A stretch of 64,000 nucleotides of DNA from Lycorma delicatula (lineage: Eukaryota; Arthropoda; Insecta; Hemiptera; Fulgoridae): the NCBI RefSeq assembly GCF_047948215.1, contig NC_134458.1:132063571-132127570 (forward strand), read 5' to 3'. A program made the translations under genes and the position numbers. The notes under the pieces were generated by a model. That model worked only from the letters and a program-made list of their open reading frames with translations. It did no database searches and had not been told where the DNA came from. Of this stretch, positions 35,026-47,071 are shown one piece after another. Numbering within the stretch: position 1 is the first letter of the stretch; each line of letters opens with the position of its first letter.

Positions 35026-35922
35026 GCTGACAACTGTGGGTTGTCTCTGATGCACGGCTTACACACACATTATTTAAATATAATATTCTTTCGTTTATTT
35101 AATTCAATGATTCTAACTAAACGCGCGCGCATACCGTTTTTAATTCGCATGGGTGTCACAGTACTAGCGGTGACGGTTAGCACTAACTGTAATGTAATTT
35201 AATTACGTTGCGTCAATTAGTAATGTAATTTCCCACCTCAAATAGGAAAAAAATTGCTTGTACGGTCGGCAGCTGGTGTACTCGCGAGGCTTAACGTACC
35301 AGGTACTGAGTCAACCGGGTAATCGAGTTCGAGACCCAGCCAGACCGAGTTAATTTTATTCTATTATTTTATTACAACTGAATATATATACATTATTATA
35401 TACAACTGAATAAATTTATTTTATTCTACCGCTCACATGTGAAGTCACAACATAGCAGACGACTAAAACAGCATTTTTTTTTTTTTTGGGCGGGAGTGCA
35501 ATTTTGCCAAAGTGTTTTTTGCAAATATTGTTATTTTTTAATCGTTAACAAATGTGCTTAAGAAAAATATGACCTTAATTAGGTGATATCTCGAGATACT
35601 GAGGGTAATCGTGCTCTACAGCCTCGCTCCCTTGAGATTTTAGGTTGAAATTCAATAGCATCATGTCCCATATATAGAAATAATCTGACCAAGTTTGGTC
35701 AAAATCGGTCCAGTAGTTCTGGAGATATAAGGTGATTTATAAGCCAACACCGAACACACACACGGACATACGAACATTAATATCTGGAAAATTTCCATCC
35801 GGTTTTTTGGGTTCCTTAGGTGTCAAAACGTCAAGATCCGGTGAAAACCGCATGTACCCAAACCGAACTGATTACAATACTTTCCCTTCTGCAGCTACAG
35901 CTTTGCTATAGCGCTAGACAAG
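35026..35922 (+). mobile_element. Composite tRNA-headed repeat (family C), copy 1
   Basis: About 900 bp shared, in opposite orientation, with 56462-57232. The order is: a hairpin remnant (AAAGCTGACAACTGTGGGTT); CTGATGCACGGCTTAC; a CG-rich stretch (ACGCGCGCGCATACCG); a tRNA-like segment with TACCAGGTACTGAGTCAACC and the B-box-like GAGTTCGAGACCCAGCC (about 35290-35345); then a longer non-tRNA part with GACCAAGTTTGGTCAAAATC, CACACGGACATACGAACATT, TTTCCATCCGGTTTTTTGGG and an end in GCTATAGCGCTAGAC. The length suggests a SINE fused to the 3' part of another element. Confidence 0.75.
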
Positions 35923-36544
35923 AAAATAAAAATGTACTTTTAAATATGTATTTCTTTTTTCAATTTTTTAATTGAAATTGATTTTAAATCACTCTCCTGA
36001 AAAATTTACAAAAGGATTTAATACTTTTATCCTGTAAGTTCTTCATTTAGTATATTCTCCACGATAACGTGATGGCTCTGGTAAAGGGGTTACAATAATT
36101 TTAACCTTTATCATATCTGATAATGATCCACGCTTATACCACTAAAATATAGGATCCCACATTTCGATAAGTTTATGATTTAATTTTTTCTCAATATGAT
36201 ATTATTTTAATTTTTATATTCATAATTATATTATCATAAAGGTGTATAAAGAGGGTGAGTTTAGAAGATATAGGTTTGGTGATGCATTTCCTACATAATT
36301 TATATTTTCCAGGAAGAAGAAAACTTTTAAGCAGTGACAGAACTTTTTAGATCAGTTCAGTAGTTCATAGGATTTCTCAAACAACAATAAAATAATTTCT
36401 CTATTTTTTTATAGTAGTGAAAAGAATATTTTTTCTAATAATAGAAATTATTATTATTTAAATTCAATTATGGAGTGAAGTGAAAACAAGCACAAAATTT
36501 CATGCTTAATTTCTGCGATCTACTTTAACAACTCCAACTAATAC
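35923..36544. other. AT-rich stretch, no feature seen
   Basis: No coding signal and no recognised repeat. Confidence 0.5.
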
Positions 36545-36700
36545 CTCAGCGTTTTTAATTTGAATGCTAGACTCTAGATACCGGTTTTGTTAGGTTGGAT
36601 TTCAATTAACCATTCAGTTCAGGAGTGGCCGACCTGAGTCTCTTCCAGACTTCATGTTTACCGGTACATTTACAGTTTCATTGCACTACATCTGCAGTCT
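36545..36700 (+). mobile_element. SINE family B, diverged copy
   Basis: The body motifs are recognisable but altered: ATGCTAGACTCTAGATACCG, GGTTGGATTTCAATTAACCA, CAGGAGTGGCCGACCTGAGT. The head and the common tail are not seen. Confidence 0.6.
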
Positions 36701-36727
36701 CAGCTTTATCAGGTCTGGCAATCCGGT

Positions 36728-36755
36728 AGTAGTAATTGCATTTGCAATTACTACT
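36728..36755. repeat. Hairpin with 13-nt perfect arms
   Basis: AGTAGTAATTGCA, two T, then TGCAATTACTACT. It lies at the end of the diverged SINE copy. Confidence 0.7.
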
Positions 36756-38493
36756 GGTTGGTGAAATATATATATATATGTATATGTATATCAGCTTTTA
36801 AAAACTGGTTTGAACAAATAAGGTACTTTTGTTCACAATAAAATGTTTAACGTTTTTTTTAATACAAAATCATTTGATAAAAATAATATTTACAGATCAA
36901 ATAATTATTAAAAAATTTAAATAGTCGCCATTTTGAAATTTTCAAAGGTAAAATTTCCGATCTTACTTATATTGTAAACCATGTTTTTAGATACATATAT
37001 AGTATCTGTATATGTACATACATATACTTAAGACATATTTTTTCTATTACAAATTTGATATCGTTAAAATTTTGTAACATGATTATATAAAAAATAAACA
37101 AATAATTGAAGAAAAACTATTTTTTTTATTAAAAAAGTGTATTATTAATCACAGTGTATTTAAACAGTAATTATATTTAAACAGATAATTTAGTAGAATT
37201 TAGATTCAACGTACTCTGTTTTTCAGTTGGGATTTGTTATTATTACTATGCGCGCAAACACGAGTGGTTCGTTGTGACTGTTACCGACAAGCCGAAACGA
37301 AGTGTTCCGATTGTACGCGGAACAACCCGATCCGTCATTAGTATATCTTTAAGAATGGACAAGAGTGCACGTGTTGAGTGATTAGTGAGCGTGAAAAGTT
37401 ATAGGTTATTTAATTAAACATTATTAATTTTAGAAAAATCATACTTTATGTAAGTAGAAAAGTTTGTTTATTATTATTTTTGTATTAAAATTATTGTTTA
37501 ACCATGCTTACATCTGGCAAATGGATATGAATGTAGTAGGACATTCTAAGACAAAACTATTATTGCTAAAAATTGATGAATTGAATGAAAATAATACACG
37601 GTTAATAAAAATGAATTTTCTTTATTACAACGATTAAATTCGAACATTAAACATTAAGTTTTACCATAAAATTAAAATTATAAGATTAAAAAAACAGTTG
37701 GTACGGTAAGTAAAACGTTAAGTTTTGTTTAAAAAGACTTTCTTTAGAGAAACAATATTCCGTTAATGATTTTATAAATATTAATGAAGAATAATTGACA
37801 AGTTGTGAGCAAAAGGGCTGAGTTTGACTATTGAAATAACCTCGTTTGTATTATCTGATATTAGCGGCAAATTTGTTTTAGAGCAAAAATCCCGGTTACT
37901 GTTTAGTATCGGTTGACATGGTCAAATTCTATTGACGTCATTGTTTTTTTAGGTCGTTGGCTTTGATCAGTTACATAAACAACATGCGGCCAATTACTTT
38001 TTGCCCTTATTAAAACTTTGTCATATTGTATTATTACAATAAAATGTCATTATTATGTTTATTTTCCAGTATGTATAGGAGTAAACGTAATAAATGTATA
38101 TAAAACACGTTATTACCATTAACAAAAATGATCTCTTTAAAAACTCTGAACATAAACGTTTCAAAACAATGTTTTCTTTTGTAAATGAATATCAGAAAGC
38201 TGAACAAAAATTTACTTTTCATCATCTTTTACAATCACAGATTATATATTGTTATTTATAATAATTATAACAAATAAATTGTTATTTATTTAGTACATTC
38301 CCATATTAAATTTATTATTTGATTGGTTTTTACTTTTAATTATTAATATGAATTTTTCTAGACGTAGTATAATTTGTTTTATAATCAGGGTTTGTATCCC
38401 TGATCTGAAAAAGATTTTATCACGGTGTTCCTTCATCCATTCAGGCTCCAGCAATTATTTTTATTCAGCACACCTTTTTTTTAATATTTTTCC
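36756..38493. other. AT-rich stretch with one CpG-richer patch
   Basis: About 37245-37390 is richer in CpG than its surroundings (for example ATGCGCGCAAACACGAGTGG). It has no long open frame. It could be a repeat scrap or a 5' non-coding exon; the sequence does not decide. Confidence 0.4.
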
Positions 38494-38780
38494 TGTTTAG
38501 CCTTCGGGAATTACCGTTCAGGCATTACTTCAGATGATGAATGAGGATGATATGTACGAGTGTAAATAAAGTGTAGTCTTGTACAGTTCGACCATTCCTG
38601 ACATGTTTGGTTAATTGAAATCCAACCACCAAAGAACACCGGTATCCACGACCTAGTATTCAAATCCGTATAAAAGTAATTTTTATAGTACTTTACTAGT
38701 AGTTGAACGACGAAAATCTCGACTTCCAAATCAGGTGATTTGGAAAGACGCATTCATCACTAAACAAACCCGGTGGGTTA
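38494..38780 (-). mobile_element. SINE family B, nearly full copy
   Basis: On the minus strand the head region has AACCCACCGGGTTTGTTTAG and TTCCAAATCACCTGATTTGG; the body has GGATTTGAATACTAGGTCGT and the GGTTGGATTTCAATTAACCA block; the tail has CATTCATCATCTGAAGTAAT and ACGGTAATTCCCGAAGGCTA. The A and B boxes are degraded. Confidence 0.8.
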
Positions 38781-38810
38781 GGTAGCACACCTACCTATTC
38801 CTGATGATGT

Positions 38811-38811
<1 letters not shown>

Positions 38812-38886
<75 letters not shown>
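38812..38886. repeat. Compound microsatellite (CT)n then (TA)n
   Basis: About 27 CT units run directly into about ten TA units. It lies some 30 bp from the head end of a SINE B copy. Confidence 0.95.
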
Positions 38887-39215
38887 GTATTATTTTATTC
38901 CTGTTAAGATAAAATATGTAAATGTTGCTTAATAAACCAAACAGCTACAACCGAATATCAATTTTTCTCTTAAGCTGTCCAATTACATTTCATTATTAAA
39001 CTTCTACTCATAATGCAAAAAATACCTAAATGAAATTATACTTTTTTGAATAGTATTTAATTTCAGTAGATTTTATACCGTGAAATATGCGCATATCTTT
39101 AAAAATATGTTCTATTAACGGTATAATAACTGTCTATTATTTTCTCACTACGATTGGCCAATTTTGGATTTTCTTGATAAAAATTTTTCAATTCTTTCCC
39201 TATTTTTCAAATAAG
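38887..39215. other. AT-rich stretch, no feature seen
   Basis: No coding signal and no recognised repeat. Confidence 0.5.
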
Positions 39216-39306
39216 CGGATTTCAGTCAGGATTCGAATACCAGTCAGGCATGGCACCTTTTCATACGCTACCAATTTCCACCGGGTTAATGACCATAGCG
39301 GTTAAT
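39216..39306 (+). mobile_element. SINE family A fragment (B box onward)
   Basis: AGGATTCGAATACCAGTCAG, GCATGGCACCTTTTCATACG and CTACCA match the middle of family A. The head is absent and the tail differs. Confidence 0.6.
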
Positions 39307-41245
39307 GCTCGCTATTTCATAAAAAATTCAGTCAGGAATGTTTTTTTAAAAGAAAAAAAATGGAATAACCCATTTTTGATAAGTTAAGTAATTTTTAGAA
39401 GTATATTAAACGATGAAGGTCTGTAAGCAACTTAAATTTCACGTGATCTTTGTAACTTGTTATTCTAGATTGCTAAACATAAGAGCTAATAAATAATTTT
39501 CTTTCAAGAGTAACATTTATAAATTAAAATGAAAGGTTTCCAGACATATAAGGCTTCTATAGGGTAGCAGACATATAACAGAATTTAACTAACTTTTTTA
39601 TTTAGTTTGGTATTCAAACGTGATTTAGAAGTTATATTTTCACGTATTTAACAATTAATAAATCGTTAAGTTCAATAGTATCTAAAATTCATTAAAAAAG
39701 AGATACTTCATTGTAAGTGTAACTTTTATTTATTTGAATCGTACAGTTGAATACGTAAGATGAGTGCTAGTGTAGTTAGTTGATCATGTTTATAATCAGG
39801 ATGAAATTTATAAAATAATATTTAATTACAGTCAAACAACCGGGCACATGGATAATTAAATGCAAATGAAGTAATCGTATATTTAAATTGATTTGAAACC
39901 GGAGCGTAACATTATTGACAAATGTTATTTACCGCTCGTAAAATTTATTAAAATACATATTGAATCATATTGCATACACTACAATACAATTTTACATTTA
40001 AAAGAAAAATACCGTTCTTATTGTTTTTAATATTATCATTCTTAACTGGAGACTTCTTTGACAGAGTCGTTAGGTAAGAATGCATTACATAATGAGCAAC
40101 AGCTGCTTCATTATTCATATCCTTCTAGTCGTATCTTGTGATGTTACTGTCGGATCTGTTTGAGTTGAATCTCTAATGTACTGTTACTTTTTCTAATTGT
40201 ATTCTTAAAGGATGGCTTTATTAAAAATTGTTTTTATTCGGGTTTAACTGAAATTCACTAGCGACTAAATAATAAAATACTTGCGTTTACATCTCCCATC
40301 ACTGAAAATCGTGATAAAAATTAATTCAGAATGATTATATTTATTAAATTAAAATTAACATAAAAAGCGATGTAAATCATTTTAATGAAGTAGTTGTTTG
40401 TCTTCATTGTTACTTAAATAATGACCTATTTCGCCTTTTTCTTGCGGCTAAATTGCTATTATGAAAAACATTTTGAACGTTTTGCGACAGATATTTACAA
40501 AAATGTACGCGCGCGTACATTTTATATTATTGATAGGTCGGTTTTCAAAAGTAATTGTTCTTTCATTAAATTGATAAAACGTTGATTTTCTTTCTTTTTT
40601 ATGTAATTAAGATTATCGGTATTTATCAGCAGTGAAGTAATGAATCATAACTATGATATTCTAGACGTACAAACAGTAAAAAATATAACTCGACGTGTTA
40701 CGATTCCGACCGAAGAAGTTAGCTTTCTCAACCTTTCTAACTACTACGGACCGCCTTTCTTAGAACTTTAATTTTCCCCTCAATCTAACTGATCACATCT
40801 CGGCAATTCGTTAACAAAGTCGAATAAATATTTTTACTTTTAAACCTTATTTCTTGTCGGGAATAATGTTTTAAATGTGTACTTAAATCGTTCAATTTTA
40901 TTTAAATTGTAATCAAATAACGGGTTGTTTCTAGAGTTAAATTTTCTACCTGGTATCAGATTAGTTCTTTAGGAGTTATATAGTGTAAGTAATTAAAAAT
41001 TAGAAAAAAGTTCCGGTTGTTTTATTTCAGTAGGACATTTTGATCAGGAGATATTTGGGACAATGAAAAAAAATTGTCCAGAACTTTACTTTTTTTTCTG
41101 GAATCCTTTTTCGAAATCTCCAACTCGTTCCGCACGGTGAAAGGGAGTTTGATAAATTTTAGGTTTTTATAGGTATTTTAAAGGTATTATTTAGTCTACT
41201 ATTATGTTTGAAATTTCCAATGTGTCTAGAATTGCCTGTTTTTAG
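39307..41245. other. AT-rich stretch with one CG palindrome
   Basis: No gene seen. The palindrome at 40500-40523 is listed separately. Confidence 0.5.
40500..40523. repeat. Perfect 24-bp palindrome with a CG core
   Basis: AAAATGTACGCG followed by its exact reverse complement. The centre alternates CG. Confidence 0.9.
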
Positions 41246-41734
41246 TTTGGTACTTACGTATCCGCAGCTACAGCTTTATTTTTAAAAAAAGTAGTCAATC
41301 GGATTTCGGTGGAAAATGAACAGTCTATTAATTTTAATAAATGGTTATTTATATTTATTTATTTTATAAATATAATTTAACCAAACTTAACCTACGCTCG
41401 CTTCGCTAGCTAATCTTGGCTAATTAACACCGTAATTTTTTGAGTATTTATTTACTAAATTCAGTAATTATTGCAATTATTTATTATTTAAATAATCAAA
41501 ACACTCCTGTTAATTAGTCAAGGTTAGCGAGCGAAGCGAGCGTAGGTTAAGTTTGGTTAAATTATATTTATAAAATAAATAAATATAAATAACCATTTAT
41601 TAAAATTAATAAAGAGACTGTTTTGAATTTATGTTAAACTCTATATCGGCCCATTTTCCACCGAAATCCGATTGACTACTTTGTTTTTAAATAAAGCTGT
41701 AGCTGTGATGGCCTTAATACGTAAGTACCTTTAG
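41246..41734. mobile_element. Foldback element 1 with long inverted arms
   Basis: The two arms are inverted copies about 185-220 bp long, from GGTACTTACGTA on the left to TACGTAAGTACC on the right. Shared blocks include AGTAGTCAATCGGATTTCGG and ATTTATTTATTTTATAAATA. The inner end of each arm carries AACTTAACCTACGCTCGCTT and CGCT on the left, and its reverse complement on the right. The loop is about 80 bp and contains a weaker inverted repeat. No coding sequence. The same core motif occurs in the 49.4 kb element. Confidence 0.85.
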
Positions 41735-43589
41735 TTTTTTTTTGTAACGCTTTTTCCCTTTGTTTTTAGCGGATTTCCACAGAATTTGGTCATGTTTATA
41801 CGCGCATGAATAAGATTTTTTCGTCCGCTCTACCGGACGCAAATCTCAACAAGATTTTGATGATACTAGGTACGATGATTATAATCCAGTAGAAATAGAA
41901 CCCTATTGATTTTCATATGAATCGGTTCTCAATAGCCAATAGTTAGAGGCAAAAAACTTGATTTTTGGATACATTTTCAAATTTAACTAAAATCGGAAAT
42001 CCGCCCTTCTGACGCACTTACTGTAACAGAGTTTTTTTTATCATATACACTCCAATAACATATCCTATGTTAAAATTCGATAATTATTTAACGTACTAAA
42101 TTAAAAAAAAAAGACGTCTATTGCAACTTTATTAATACCTTTTTTTATTTTTTTATTTCGCGGTTGTTTTAATAAAGCAGCTTTATGAATAATTTGTAAA
42201 CATTGGAAATTTAATTTGAATCGGTTAATTCGTTCAACATTTATAATTTATCACTCGGCTTATCAATATCTGAGTGACCTTATATTCTTCCAATAGGTCT
42301 CTGGTTTTACCTAAGTTTTGGATTTTTTATGTTACAAAACTATACGTAGTAACTTTTTACATTAATGCGGTAAATAATAAAAAAGAATACAAAAAAACGC
42401 GTTTAACCTTCGCTGTGTAATAACATTTGTTATTACAAATTTCTCACTGATTTCTTAGTTCCAGTAAATAATTTATTATCTTAACAGAATTATATTTCAC
42501 CAGACTGTACCAGATTGGCAATGTGTTAAATGATATGTTTTTTTTTTTTTTGTTCTTTTAACTACTGAATTGTAACAATTTACGTAAATAAGAGCAGTAT
42601 TGGAAGATCTGTTTAACTGCGTCAGTGATACTTTATAGATGAAAGAAAATACTGAAAATAAATTATTCAGTTTTATAACTATGTTATACAATTTCATTGG
42701 TAGTATATGATTATTAGGATATACACCATTCCGTTTTTCTGTCCTCTTTATTATATCTTTTGTATTTTTTTTACTGACTCAAGACATTTGCTAGATATTT
42801 AAATGATCACAAATAAACAAGTTGTTTTTTATCATTATGTTTATTTTTCTAACCGGCTTCGACACTCTTTTTATTTTTTTATTTATTTCTTTTATTTTAC
42901 GTGGCATCATTTCTGATAATCACTAGTCACGCAAACGTGACAGGTCGCATTAAAACTCCACTTAGCGTTGTATTCATTCTCTATAAGGAAAGGTTTATTA
43001 AACGTAACATCGACGATTGGAATTTTATTCTTACTTACTATCTTTTAATATTTAGGATTACTGATCCCCAAGTGTAATTTTTTATTGAATTTTATTCTTA
43101 CCTTAGTTAAAGTTTTATTTATTTACTTATTTTTATTCTGTTTATTTTATTTATTTACCCTGAATACATATTTTTTTTTTTTATCTCGTTGGCGATGTCT
43201 TACCGTCTCGCTATCATAGTTGATGGTATTTGTTAGGTAACTTTATTTATGAAATTTAATTTCATTTATATTAATTTTTAATTCCAATTTTATTTTATAA
43301 ACGTTCTTAAACAAGAATTTTCATGTAACATGAATTATAAGGTAGTAGAAATATAAGGTATGAGGAAATTGTAAGGTAGATTGTACATTATGAATAATAA
43401 AACCTGTTTTGTTTTCATTTTCTTCTTTTAAATTATTTTTATGCGCAAAAATACCCTTGAATCATCTTATAAAATCAGAAGCAGAATAGAAAAAAGAGAA
43501 AAATACTTTATTTTAAAATATAAAATATACAGTGTTTAATTTTATTTTTCTACTTTTATTAGATCGCAGAAACAATATTCACATACTAA

Positions 43590-43591
<2 letters not shown>
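41735..43591. other. AT-rich stretch, repeat-like start
   Basis: About 41760-42020 reads like the flank of another insect repeat (TTTCCACAGAATTTGGTCAT, AAAATCGGAAATCCGCCC). No family was identified. The remainder shows nothing. Confidence 0.4.
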
Positions 43592-43665
<74 letters not shown>

Positions 43666-43666
43666 T
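43592..43666. repeat. Compound microsatellite (CA)n then (TA)n
   Basis: About 26 CA units followed by about 11 TA units. An open frame through it (43532-43768) encodes only a His-Thr repeat and is an artefact. Confidence 0.95.
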
Positions 43667-44118
43667 TATTATATACAGGGCGTTAGTACATGGTACACGT
43701 GCATTATGTACCTTAAAATCCAGGTAAAGCTGCTTGTATATATTTTTTTAAATCTAGTTGTTATTTAATATTAAATCATGCTGTATAGGACGATGAGTAA
43801 AAATGGTATTTCTCATAAAATTATAATAAAATTAAAACACACTTTAACTTACAAATAAACACTATTTTATTAATTTTTCGTAATAAATTGTAGTATTTAC
43901 ATATATATATTTTTTTCTTTCTGCGGTACACTGTAAAAATAGAAAAATCTATTTTTTTCTTTAATGTGTTACTACCGCTCTTTTACTATTTTACTTTTTT
44001 TATTACCTTTTCTCTTTCTACATTAAACTTAATAGATGAGAAAAATTAGTTAAAACCTTCTTAATTAATGACATAATTTTATTTATTTTGTATGATATAT
44101 ATATTATATATTATTATA
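43667..44118. other. AT-rich stretch, no gene seen
   Basis: It begins with TACAGGGCGTTAGTAC, which resembles a transposon end, but no partner end was found. Confidence 0.4.
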
Positions 44119-44793
44119 CATAGTGATATTAAAGTATGGAAACAGCTTGTTTTACAGCATTTAAAAAAAGCTGTTTTAAAATTGAGGGATACTAGGAGGT
44201 AGAAACATGTGCGGAACTGCATAGTTACACAAATTATTACTTTATGGTGTGTTTTAAATTCATGTCCGCAATCTTGTCATCACGATGAATCAACTTTTTG
44301 TTTTTAACAGGAAAATGAACATATGATACATGATTTTAATGTAAAATCTTATGAGAAAAACGATGGGGGAAACCGTTTCTGTATAAATTCATTCGTTTTC
44401 GAGTTATGAGTAATCAGTTCTGCAAAAATGGTAAAATCGTGGAAGTAATAAAATGAGATAAAACGCTCCGTAATAATTTGTTATTTCGTTTTACTAGTAT
44501 GTTTTTGCAAATTTGATTGCTTATAACTCGAAAACGAAGGAATATATCGGGAGACTGTTTTTGCCATCATTTTTCATGAAAAACTTTACATTAAAATGGT
44601 GTATCTCATATCCACCTTTCTATTTAAAAAAAAATCATTTTATTCAATGCGGCGTATCCAAGATGGCGGACAAATATTTCAACTCAACATAACGTAATTA
44701 TTTTGAATCTATGTAGATTTAGACTCGTTTTTACCTCCTAGTATCCCTCAGTTTTACAGCAAAAAGCCATTTCCATACTTTAATATCACTTTG
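44119..44793. mobile_element. TA-flanked palindromic element (MITE-like)
   Basis: The left end reads CATAGTGATATTAAAGTATG and the right end is the inverse (CATACTTTAATATCACTTTG), with TA on both sides (44117-44118 and 44794-44795). The terminal repeats extend to a shared GAGGGATACTAGGAGGTA block. Inside is a second inverted pair around TTCGTTTTCGAGTTAT (about 44392) and ATAACTCGAAAACGAA (about 44522). A TCCAAGATGGCGGAC motif lies near 44657. No coding sequence. TA flanks suggest a Tc1/mariner-type mover. Confidence 0.78.
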
Positions 44794-45120
44794 TACAACT
44801 GTTTTAACAATTTATTTTCATTAGGTAGACGGTGATTTTTTAGCGTACCTCTTGATAATGTCTATTTATGTTCACTGAAACAGAATTTTATTTACCGAAC
44901 GATTTAGATAAATTTTCGCAGAGACTATAAAACAAGTTAATTTTCTAGTACTTTTAGTATCCTATAAAATATTATTTTTAATTTTTATTGCATAAAATAG
45001 TGCAATAGCTGTATCGAGAAAATAGTGGTTTTTCAAAATAAAATTTTGAAAACATTTTTTAAAACTTAGGAAATTATTATTTTTTTATTTATTTTTTTTA
45101 AATTATTTTTTGATTTGTTT
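44794..45120. other. AT-rich stretch, no feature seen
   Basis: No coding signal and no recognised repeat. Confidence 0.5.
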
Positions 45121-45273
45121 TACCTCCGGGTCCGCATTCAAGGAATTCATTCCGCAGAGGATGAGATGAATGGTTTGTAGCGTGTGTGAAAAATGCCATG
45201 GTTGACCAAGATTCGAACCCAGGACCTCCTGGTGAAAGGCCGAGACGCTACCACTCGCGTCACGGAGGCGGCA
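45121..45273 (-). mobile_element. tRNA-derived SINE, family A, complete copy
   Basis: On the minus strand: A box GTGACGCGAGTGG (complement 45251-45263) and B box GGGTTCGAATC (complement 45210-45220), then CCATGGCATTTTTCACACAC, the CTCATCCTCTGCGGAATGAA tail and a GGACCCGGAGGTA end followed by A-rich sequence in that orientation. It has one of the best-preserved heads of the family. Confidence 0.85.
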
Positions 45274-46659
45274 GGAAATTTATTTTACATAAAATTAATT
45301 ACCGTTATTTATATTACAAACAGAAATTGCTACGATCAAAAGAATACATACATTTATAATTTCCAATGCATACTCATATCACATTAATCAATTTCAAGTT
45401 CATAAATGAGCTAAATCATACATATACACACACAAAATATAACCAATGAAACCAGGCCCAGTTTATGATTGTAGGCCTTTCCTATGATCCAGTTTATTAC
45501 ATTGTATGTTTTTATTTTATTAAAAGAAATTAAATACATGAGTTTTTTTTAATAAGGTGTAAGGCACAATAACAATTTATAAACAAGGATACAAAAATTA
45601 AATAACTGTGGAATTTAGTTAGCAACAAAAAAATGTATAAAATTCTAAACACGATTATAAATTATTAATTTTATAACATAAATTAATCTAAAATATGCAT
45701 TATATAAAATGTATCAATCATTAATAACAAAACAAGTTTTAAATCTGTTAAAAATTAAATAAACGACTGCTAAAACAAACTAACAAAATAATAAAGTTCC
45801 CCACCTAGCGGTCGAAATCGGAAGCTTTTGGGCCCGGATTTTGAAATACGCATTTGATTTTCAAATAAGCGCATTCTGAGCACGTTAGGCGTGCGGTGAC
45901 AAAGCTTGCATTGATCTTTAATATAGGAAGTTGCTAATATAAGATAATTAAAGAATATGCGGGTGACAATTTTGTGTATAGTATAATTTCTTTTTTCAAA
46001 TTTTTAAATTTATTTTTATATTTAAGTTTATATGTATATAAATTTTTTTAAATTTATATATATATATATCCTATGACACTTCCGGTAACGTAAGGGTTCC
46101 AATGCGGGGTCATAATCTAAATCGGTTCAGCCGTTGAGCTTCTACGGTAGAACTAACATACATACATGCAAACACCCTAAATACTCTTACGTTACACTAC
46201 TTTTTGGACAGCCGTGTAATAACCGCTCTATACCGTTTGCAAGGCGGCCTGGTGTGTTGTAATATGTATGTTTAATAAAAATTCTAGTGACATAATTATG
46301 TAGCCGTCGCTAGTACTCTCTTATTTTTTACTTATCAAAAAAACTCAATATTTTTGATTGAATTATATATTTCAGCATTAACAGAAGACTTGCAAATGAA
46401 GTATAATACAACCTTAAAAAAGGATATAATTTTAAAAATCTGTTCATTGATGATCCTTTTAAATATTGTTTTACTGTATAGATTATATACATCCTGCTTT
46501 AGATACAACAAATTAAAAATAAATACCATACTTAAATTGTTGGTGAAATTGTTGGCCACCTCAAATGTGCATTATTTAATCCAATCAAACGACTAGACAG
46601 TTCATAATTAACATTTCTATAGTACTATAGTATTTCTACATGAAATAAATTTATTTACA
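45274..46659. other. AT-rich stretch, no gene seen
   Basis: About 46080-46250 is less AT-rich and has repeat-like text (GGTAACGTAAGGGTTCCAAT), with no family assigned. The open frames at 46335-46596 lack any known motif. Confidence 0.45.
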
Positions 46660-46765
46660 ACGTTTAAAACGAAAAACACATGCCATTTATGAATACGTAC
46701 GCAAAATCTATTTTTTGATGATCACATCTTGCAGATGAGATCCTTTTCTGCGTAGATATATTACT

Positions 46766-47057
46766 TCTTCTTTCTTTTTTCCCGTTTAGCCTCCGGTAAC
46801 TACTGTTTAGATAATTCTTCAGAGGATGATATGTATGAGTGTAAATGAAGTGTAGTCTTGTACATTCTCAGTTCGACCATTCCTGAGATGAGTGGTTAAT
46901 TGAAACCCAACCACCAAAGAACACCGGTATCCACGATCTAGTATTCAAATCCGTGTAAAAATAACTGGCTTTACTAGGACTTGAACGCTGGAACTCTTCA
47001 CTTCCAAATCAGCTGATTTGGGAGGACGCGTTCACCACTAGACCAACTCGGTGGGTT
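46766..47057 (-). mobile_element. SINE family B inserted in a mariner-type element
   Basis: On the minus strand: the head ACCCACCGAGTTGGTCTAGT with an A-box-like GGTCTAGTGGTGAACG, the B-box-like GCGTTCAAGTCC, the body GGTTGGGTTTCAATTAACCA, and the tail ATCCTCTGAAGAATTATCTA with a CGGAGGCTAAACGGG end. A 16-bp target-site duplication flanks it: GCGTAGATATATTACT (46750-46765) and GCGTAGACCTATTACT (47058-47073), with two mismatches. The uninterrupted order is seen in the 60 kb copy near 60160-60230. Confidence 0.88.
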
Positions 47058-47071
47058 GCGTAGACCTATTA

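Noticed and set aside
43532..43768. Open reading frame of 78 codons with a His-Thr repeat
   Set aside because: It is a translation of a CA/TA microsatellite.
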